In this document: piece by piece, positions 36,501 through 40,607 of the stretch
How the letters are laid out: each line of letters starts with the position of its first letter
Numbering within the stretch: position 1 is the stretch's first letter
Assembly: GCA_030849805.1 (NCBI GenBank)
Contig: JASANZ010002060.1
Coordinates: 1 to 40,607 of the forward strand
Length of the DNA stretch: 40,607 bases
Reading direction: 5' to 3'
Source of the DNA: Sergeia podlipaevii
Taxonomy: Eukaryota; Euglenozoa; Kinetoplastea; Trypanosomatida; Trypanosomatidae
Notes under the pieces: generated by a model
The model's input: only the letters and a program-made list of their open reading frames with translations
Told to the model about the DNA's origin: nothing
Database searches by the model: none
Position numbers and translations under genes: made by a program

Positions 36501-36681
36501 AGTGCCTGGAAGACAGAAGTGACGCCACATTGCTCAAGTGACGAGCATCAGTTGATGTGTCCGCCTTGCGCTCAAGCGGAATGCTTAGCCGGTACCGAAA
36601 AAGAGTGTTCTCGTTCCCGTTAGTTACATTCGCATCTGACGCGCCAGGAGGCACAAAAGCTTTGGCGTTAATGTTGAGCAT
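33520..36681 (-). CDS. Capping-enzyme-like fusion: degenerate guanylyltransferase plus N7-methyltransferase-like domain
   Basis: The first ATG (36681) gives 1053 residues; the frame stays open slightly upstream but only with non-ATG codons. Residues 1-425 are unrecognised. Residues 430-690 follow the mRNA guanylyltransferase and OB fold in order, but every nucleotide-binding motif is altered: motif I reads CRRAAGVP (439-446, Arg at the catalytic Lys position), motif III GTLTSSCRG (488-496), then FRIIIDDVLVFQG, motif IV LGLTFIP, motif V MWIPP (593-597) and a final WWDVLRDFEKGERSP. A Cys-rich zinc-ribbon-like block follows (C714, C717, C735, C738, C747, C750, C754, C768, C771). The end (about 800-1050) resembles cap guanine-N7 methyltransferases: VVDLCCGGS for S-adenosylmethionine, then CFAGMHHVFENE. 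The layout echoes bifunctional T. brucei CGM1, but guanylyl transfer is probably lost. It is the first gene of the visible unit. Confidence 0.8.
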   Translation of the reverse strand: MLNINAKAFVPPGASDANVTNGNENTLFRYRLSIPLERKADTSTDARHLSNVASLLSSRHLLSVLGGIGDEDSQLFTTEAFLKAVNLPNNPQDQVLNAGFLLSRTRLSFSADINAVIALNDAPGFLIHMDLPRECGADVSTALGPAWESFFSIVEHDDRVSCFGYSCSLVGLNGSRTNGTYRHYFFAACLRPEAGRPAFAASAFAMCPAPIVSIIPVNAIVPFTCGTRTPLSVMITVGDAAKEAFLKGSQPDFFYEMKYDSTDAVRTFTGVDSFNNFFFDVLQGDCKWERTYILQLHISPCSSRKEVVGVPIWDVIQCIGNLCDDTACNVIAVSFSDTDAVPGSKRLLQLNPNEPFYVNESFGSAIEKGISLNTVNTAFGGVPQMIKRRLSAPTREAADKAIQYFITEQKLKKDGEQQLTRMNFEEAADSFAKHRFNVCRRAAGVPVLVGTDGNGDIFGVDMDSGSVFGLPACFGGVVHPIPESVFKGTLTSSCRGYQEFRIIIDDVLVFQGSYVLDVPFSKRWRCVENLDLDDEHSWPHATREHIVILRADYIPFDRTEEFFEMLPSDHNTLGLTFIPCDQAVDTTKEDSYMWIPPDAFTANFIALRVESAPDGNADLNRVFLAVDKGGEEIEYEGEFTDYQVDAFPIVSPGCTVECVLRRAEDGAHWWDVLRDFEKGERSPSTFEEVDMLVHSPGITKKEMLWLLTASAYECGRCHKINDAGSRNPRHNTYWCKNCWRETGHGDCMYCNRSCVLGMLDAKSMLFYCKNCWNNFSQTNSLAEIGYHVPPPPQASFTQQVTTRCISLLIDIMNPKCPSNDVVDLCCGGSVVRKWMRNKATGYIGIDLKRSVVDALTETIANSTSELPTNARYDIICADAFSEDFWTNTITRIHPRQFHVVTCFAGMHHVFENEATARHFVGSVANALVPNGVFIGIIMDASVLYAKGKKFSNSVLKVEWEDDAIPRIGYHFSVSTEGSPMRERYVIPIDFLIAVAAEYGLNVVTEGCRSFRELIEKDPNWTMVPNADEKDYLCGIRTFAFKKQAAEQAPTAVC

Positions 36682-38040
36682 AAATGCTTTGTACACTTTC
36701 GTTCAGTTTTCTATTCCTTTTTACAAAAAGAAAGATTGCTAAGAATCCTAAAGAAGAAAATGAGAGAGTAACACTAAAATAGCAATATTGATTATAACAA
36801 TAACAGATAAAAAAAGGTGAAAAAAATAAAAAGCGGTAGTAAGAAAATGCATTTCCACGCGCAAAGACAAATGTGGATTTTGCCAAACAGCTACTTCATT
36901 ATCACTGTTTCTTTTTTAATGTACTACTGAAAGGAAAACAACTGCCAAAAAATAAGTTTTTTTTTTAAGGCTTTAAAAGCTTGCTCTCGCATTACTACAC
37001 AATGAATCTTATATTAGAGCGCGAGATAATATATATAGATATATATAATTTTTAAATGCTGTAACTAAAATATAAGACACATAAGTAGCCCAGCTTGAGT
37101 TGCACTACACAGCTAAGGCAAAAGAGCAAGTGCCGCGCACCAACAAATACCTGTAAATACTTATGGCCACATAACAATAATTATGAAAATATTAAATGCT
37201 CCTTGCTACAGCAGCGGCGCAATCAAAAAAAAAAAAAAGCAAAACCCATACGTGGTAGTGTCACCAGTAAAAAAGTGTCATTTCACTACAAAACCATTAT
37301 TCACAATTCCTTCGCATCAAAAAAAGGTAAAAGCAAAGTCCTTCTATTCAGCATTAAATAGCAACTAGTAAAATAGGACCTTATAAACATAAGTGATGCA
37401 ATGCAATATAAATGACACCTAATAAAGACGATAAATCAGCGGAGGCACCGCACATACTTGTGGACGTAAAGACCAAGTCAAACCGTCGCATGCGGAGCCA
37501 TGAATGCTGCATTCTAGACAACAAAATATAACTAGTTATGGGCAAAATACTTACGTTCAAACCCTCGTAATACATCTGTATCAAATAGATATGTATCGCT
37601 TCTCGAAAAGCAAATCAGCTCCGTAGTAGTAAACGTAAATACATAAATGCTTCGCAATAGCACAAATAAAACCAAAAAGCAAGGCACATGTAAGTAAACA
37701 TAAATATAGCGGGCGCGCCTCATGAAGCAAAACAATAGTAAAACATCAACGACAAAGATCGGATCCTTATAACGACAAAGCAGCAAAAAGCAGTATGAAT
37801 CAACTTTGCTGAAAATATGCACGAGCCCCTGTTGATAGAACGATTCCTGAATATTAGTATGTGGGATATTGACAAATCGTACTACTTTAAACTTTTGTGC
37901 TGTTTGAGTATAAAGGGGCAAAAATGAGTGTGTTTTTTGTTAAAAATAAAGTTCATTTAAAATCAACCACTTCGATCCCTATTTTCAAGAAAAGTTCTCA
38001 TAGGCGAAATGTCATCTCTTAAACAGCCAATCGTCAGTGC
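36682..38040. other. AT-rich region upstream of the first gene
   Basis: A minus-strand T/C run near 36727-36740 ending in an AG-containing purine stretch is the likely leader region of the capping-like gene. The remainder is AT-rich with scattered TA tracts (37028-37050). A 129-codon open frame on the minus strand (37532-37921) lacks an ATG near its start and has no recognisable domain. Confidence 0.5.
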
Positions 38041-38380
38041 ACGTTGTCCTCATATAAAAATCATTACCACATCCATTGCCATACTCATATAATACAGGAA
38101 GTCCCCCGGTACAGGCACACCACCAACAATAAATAACAAACACAAAGTCCCTCGTCACAAAAAAAAGCTTATTTACGAACCATAGCACATACCCTCAAAT
38201 CAATCAGAAAGCATAGAACAAAAAAAGAAGAAAATAAATTGTAACCAAAACCCCCGCGCCGCAACCCCGAAATACTACAACAACACTGTTATACACAAAA
38301 CCCTCAAACGAATACACCACCCCGATTCACCAACCCAAAGTCTCACTGCGTTCAAACAATCCCCCCCCCCAACCCACACA
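38041..38380 (-). promoter_or_regulatory. GT-rich (minus strand) tract, candidate Pol II transcription start region
   Basis: By my count the + strand of these 340 bases has about 112 C but only about 31 G and ends in a run of 10 C (38361-38370). Read toward the gene cluster it is GT-rich with a G-tract. T. brucei Pol II start regions contain GT-rich promoters, and the L. major chromosome 1 strand-switch region has a similar C/G tract. It lies upstream of every gene in the window, as expected for the head of a polycistronic unit. Confidence 0.4.
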
Positions 38381-38694
38381 CAGGCTATCTTGTTTAATAT
38401 TCCTCTGATGGCGCCATCCTTGTAGGCATCGATGCTAACTCACCAACGCATGTTAGAAAAAGAGGAAATACCCTCGCCGGTTATGCGAAACTCAACCATA
38501 GGAGAGACACTTAGGCTCATACCCACTAAAACCCCCTGCGATGGAGAAACATGTATTTCCCCGCACTACCGCCTATCGCACGCGTAGGCGATCCACTCGG
38601 CGCCACATCCTCAGCGGCCGCTCTCCGAAAGCATGGCCATAGATTATGGTAAAAATCTACTTATGCCCTGATGATACAAGCCACCGCTTCGTGA
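38381..38694. other. Junction between the GT-rich tract and the plus-strand remnants
   Basis: Base composition changes abruptly from C/A-rich to balanced and more GC-rich. It contains a small inverted repeat (CGCCTA 38570-38575 with TAGGCG 38585-38590) and the left arm and loop of a larger hairpin. No open gene is present. Confidence 0.45.
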
Positions 38695-38702
38695 CATCAG
38701 GG
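38666..38702 (+). repeat. 8-bp hairpin preceding the zinc-finger frame
   Basis: CCCTGATG (38666-38673) and CATCAGGG (38695-38702) form a perfect stem around a 21-base loop. It ends just where the plus-strand zinc-finger frame opens. Confidence 0.5.
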
Positions 38703-39324
38703 GGTAGTACCGCGTGCAGGGAGAATCAAGAAGCCAGTAAACGTACTATGTGGGCGTTTGCTAGTTCGTGACTTCGGCATACAGGCCCTGGGGGTAAATG
38801 CTAATCTGAGAGACCTAGGACACACAGGACGCTTGCAACGCGCCACAGCTGCCCCCGCCAGCTGGCGGCGCTGTCACTTGCCAAATGACCGCAAGCTGCG
38901 GACGGAGAGTGTTACAACACACCGCCTTAAGTACCCGTACTGCCCGAACGAGTACGCGTATAAGGGCAATATGCACGTGCACGTGTACAAGATGCATAAG
39001 GTTAGAGACTCTAGCACACCAGAAAACAACGTGAAAGACCACGCGCGGTACCCGTGCAGCCTCTGCAAGCGGCCCTTCACCTCCACGGCAGGCCTTGCTT
39101 TCCATATGCACACTAGGCACCCCGAGGTGAGACAGCACACGGTTGCTGCGAAGAAGGACATACGTGTTACTGCTCAGAATCCTTCCACTAGGCTCCTCTG
39201 CCCTCAGTGCAGTAAGACATTTGCCAATGATATCTCCCACGCAACACACTCGGATAAGTACCACAAAGATGCCCAGTACAGGGTAAAGAGAGACCCATGG
39301 TTCCGTCACACGAGGTGTGTGTAA
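38695..39324 (+). pseudogene. C2H2 zinc-finger fragment, probable retroelement remnant
   Basis: An open frame with no usable ATG at its front (the first in-frame ATG is at 38971, inside the first finger) encodes three C2H2-like fingers. Finger 1 (YPYCPNE...HVYKMH) has lost its first Cys. Finger 2 (CSLCKRPF...HMHTRH) and finger 3 (CPQCSKTF...HSDKYH) are intact with C-x2-C-x12-H-x4-H spacing. Tandem C2H2 fingers of this kind occur near the N terminus of site-specific non-LTR retrotransposons, including trypanosomatid SLACS/CZAR/CRE elements. It lies on the strand opposite all other genes, has different composition, and is followed only by broken fragments. A host zinc-finger gene fragment is the alternative. 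Confidence 0.5.
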
Positions 39325-39590
39325 ACATCGAGTCACTTTCTCATCTGTCCAGCTCTGGTAACTATCCGAAACAAGTACAAACTACAGGAGATAAAGCCAG
39401 ACAAACTTTTTCTCCGGAGAAAAATGAAGAGGCTGCCGCTGTCTCCGCTCCCGAGCAGACTGTATCCCCCCCCCCCGCTTCGGCTTTGCACACAAAGGTG
39501 AATAAGAAGGGTGAGGTGAAGCCCAGAAAGCGATATCGATCCACATCGAGCGTCCGATCTAGCCTGAGCCCCGCACCGCCCTCTGACTGA
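39297..39590 (+). pseudogene. Hydrophilic continuation frame after the zinc fingers
   Basis: This frame overlaps the end of the zinc-finger frame by 28 bases in another phase and encodes a Ser/Pro/Lys-rich, disordered stretch with PRKRYRSTSS near its end. It looks like the linker that would follow the fingers in one original protein, now separated by a frame change. A run of 11 C at 39466-39476 lies inside it and is a likely site of length error or mutation. Confidence 0.35.
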
Positions 39591-40607
39591 GGGACCGGTC
39601 TCCACGTCTTCGCGCTTTTGGAGTTCTAGGCGATTGATTGTAAGGAGGTACTTGGAATAGTGGCTGGCGCGCCGGAGCAGACCTGAAATAGGTGTTTACG
39701 AAGGAAAAAAATATACCTATGTGGCTGCTGTGCTAAAGCGTTGTGCCGTGGAACCGCATAGGTGTGTCACCTGGGGTGAGTGCTCGGCATACTGAACCAC
39801 CTCAGCATGTTCTGCAGTTGCCAAGATCACCCCCACAGCACTCTCACACACCTGGCGGGTTCTGAGCAAAAGAAAACTAAATTGCAACAGCTGGCGTGTA
39901 GGCTCTTGGAAAGCTCCCCATTGTAAACCCCAGGAAACTCTGATTCTTGATCGCCCATCCCTATCCCAGGGGTGTGGGCACATTTCTTCTACTCTTGCTA
40001 AGGTTGCCCACAGAGAGGTCTTCTGACGCGCACGTTTCTCGTCCCATCGCTTTGTAGTTTCGTATTGTGTGCCCCTGATGGATTGTCATAAATTGAATAG
40101 GTGGTAACCTAACTCTGAGCTTTCCAATAGTACATATCCAAGCGTATCTATAACAACTAGGAAGGCAACGCCTCCCCCTAACATGACATTGTTCCTAAAT
40201 GCAACGCAGTCCCTATCCGGCAACAATGCCAGGCACTACGATGAGCTTTCCTCTGCGTTAAAATAGTGAGATGTTTAGGTGGCGCTCCAAGCTCGTAGAG
40301 AAGGGCAACGTCCTAGTACAGACAATGATACTCTACCGTGGAACTCGCACGCACTGCGTAAATTCCTATTGAGATCTTCACATCTCAGCCCATCCTTACT
40401 AGGGCTATGCCACTGCAGGCATGGAGGCCCCCGGATACTCCGCACACTTTCCCGCTGTGGTGCTTAGCTGCACGATCTTTGCACCTCCTACAAAGAGTTC
40501 GTACGCGTCGAACTGGGTACACCTAACCTATGTTGACTCTATTGACTGAGAGTACTGTGGTTGGATGACTCCACACGTTAACTGGCAATATACTCCAAGG
40601 CATTTGG
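39591..40607 (+). pseudogene. Decayed plus-strand coding DNA of unknown type
   Basis: No long frame survives, but short open blocks look protein-like and fall in different plus-strand phases: about 39661-39795 (with EIGVYEGKKYTYVAAVLKRC), about 39808-39921 (with QKKTKLQQLACRLLESS), about 40171-40266 (with MTLFLNATQSLSGNNARHYD) and about 40279-40467. Balanced codon-like composition with stops and phase changes suggests an old coding region broken by indels, plausibly the rest of the element that starts with the zinc fingers. No reverse transcriptase or endonuclease motif was recognised. Confidence 0.3.

Noticed and set aside
37532..37921. 129-codon minus-strand frame in the right spacer
   Set aside because: No ATG near its start, Phe/Leu/Tyr-rich composition typical of AT-rich DNA, and no recognisable domain or splice signal.
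38190..38320. CCCTCAAA occurrences resembling degenerate telomeric CCCTAA repeats
   Set aside because: There are only two scattered copies with no tandem array. General C/A richness explains them.
38668..38700. CTGATGA, as in a hammerhead ribozyme core or snoRNA C box
   Set aside because: The other hammerhead core elements and a D box (CTGA) are not in suitable positions. The motif is part of a simple stem.
1..40607. CRISPR arrays, tRNA or rRNA genes, bacterial operons
   Set aside because: No direct-repeat/spacer pattern, no tRNA B-box in a cloverleaf context, and no rRNA-like sequence was found. Gene structure is kinetoplastid.

Overview
The window looks like nuclear DNA of a kinetoplastid protist of the trypanosomatid family. 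All nine well-supported genes lie on the minus strand and none shows an intron. They are separated by long AT-rich gaps full of dinucleotide repeats, and several have a polypyrimidine tract plus AG just upstream of the ATG, the usual spliced-leader trans-splicing signal. This is one polycistronic unit read from right to left. An RGG-type Argonaute suggests an RNAi-competent lineage, so not the Leishmania species that lost RNAi. The species cannot be named from the sequence.

In coordinate order the minus-strand genes are: an Argonaute (AGO1-like, 1489-4125) with an N-terminal RGG repeat broken at an undetermined base; a Tex/SRBD1-type S1 RNA-binding protein with a possible mitochondrial leader (4657-8046); a 3730-residue membrane sensor with 13 PAS domains (9817-21009); PUS10 pseudouridine synthase (21826-23880); an amino-acid/polyamine-type transporter (24541-26073); a divergent protein kinase (27663-29336); a small single-span protein (30267-30665); a TPR protein (31231-32460); and a large capping-enzyme-like protein with a decayed guanylyltransferase domain fused to an N7-methyltransferase-like domain (33520-36681).

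The right end is different. Bases 36700-38700 hold no convincing gene, but 38041-38380 is extremely G-poor and C-rich on the + strand, so GT-rich in the direction of the gene cluster. This resembles a Pol II start region. Beyond it, 38695-40607 carries decayed plus-strand coding fragments, including C2H2 zinc fingers of the kind found at the front of site-specific non-LTR retrotransposons. The right end may therefore be a divergent strand-switch region with an element remnant.

The most interesting items are the capping-like protein whose nucleotide-binding motifs have all changed, the PAS array in which seven domains keep a FixL-like heme-ligand histidine, the Argonaute with a substituted catalytic position, and a strong intergenic hairpin at 26574-26634. 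Functionally the genes are mostly RNA-related (RNAi, Tex, PUS10, capping) or sensing and signalling (PAS protein, kinase, transporter). Nothing shows they act as one pathway; neighbours in such units are usually unrelated.
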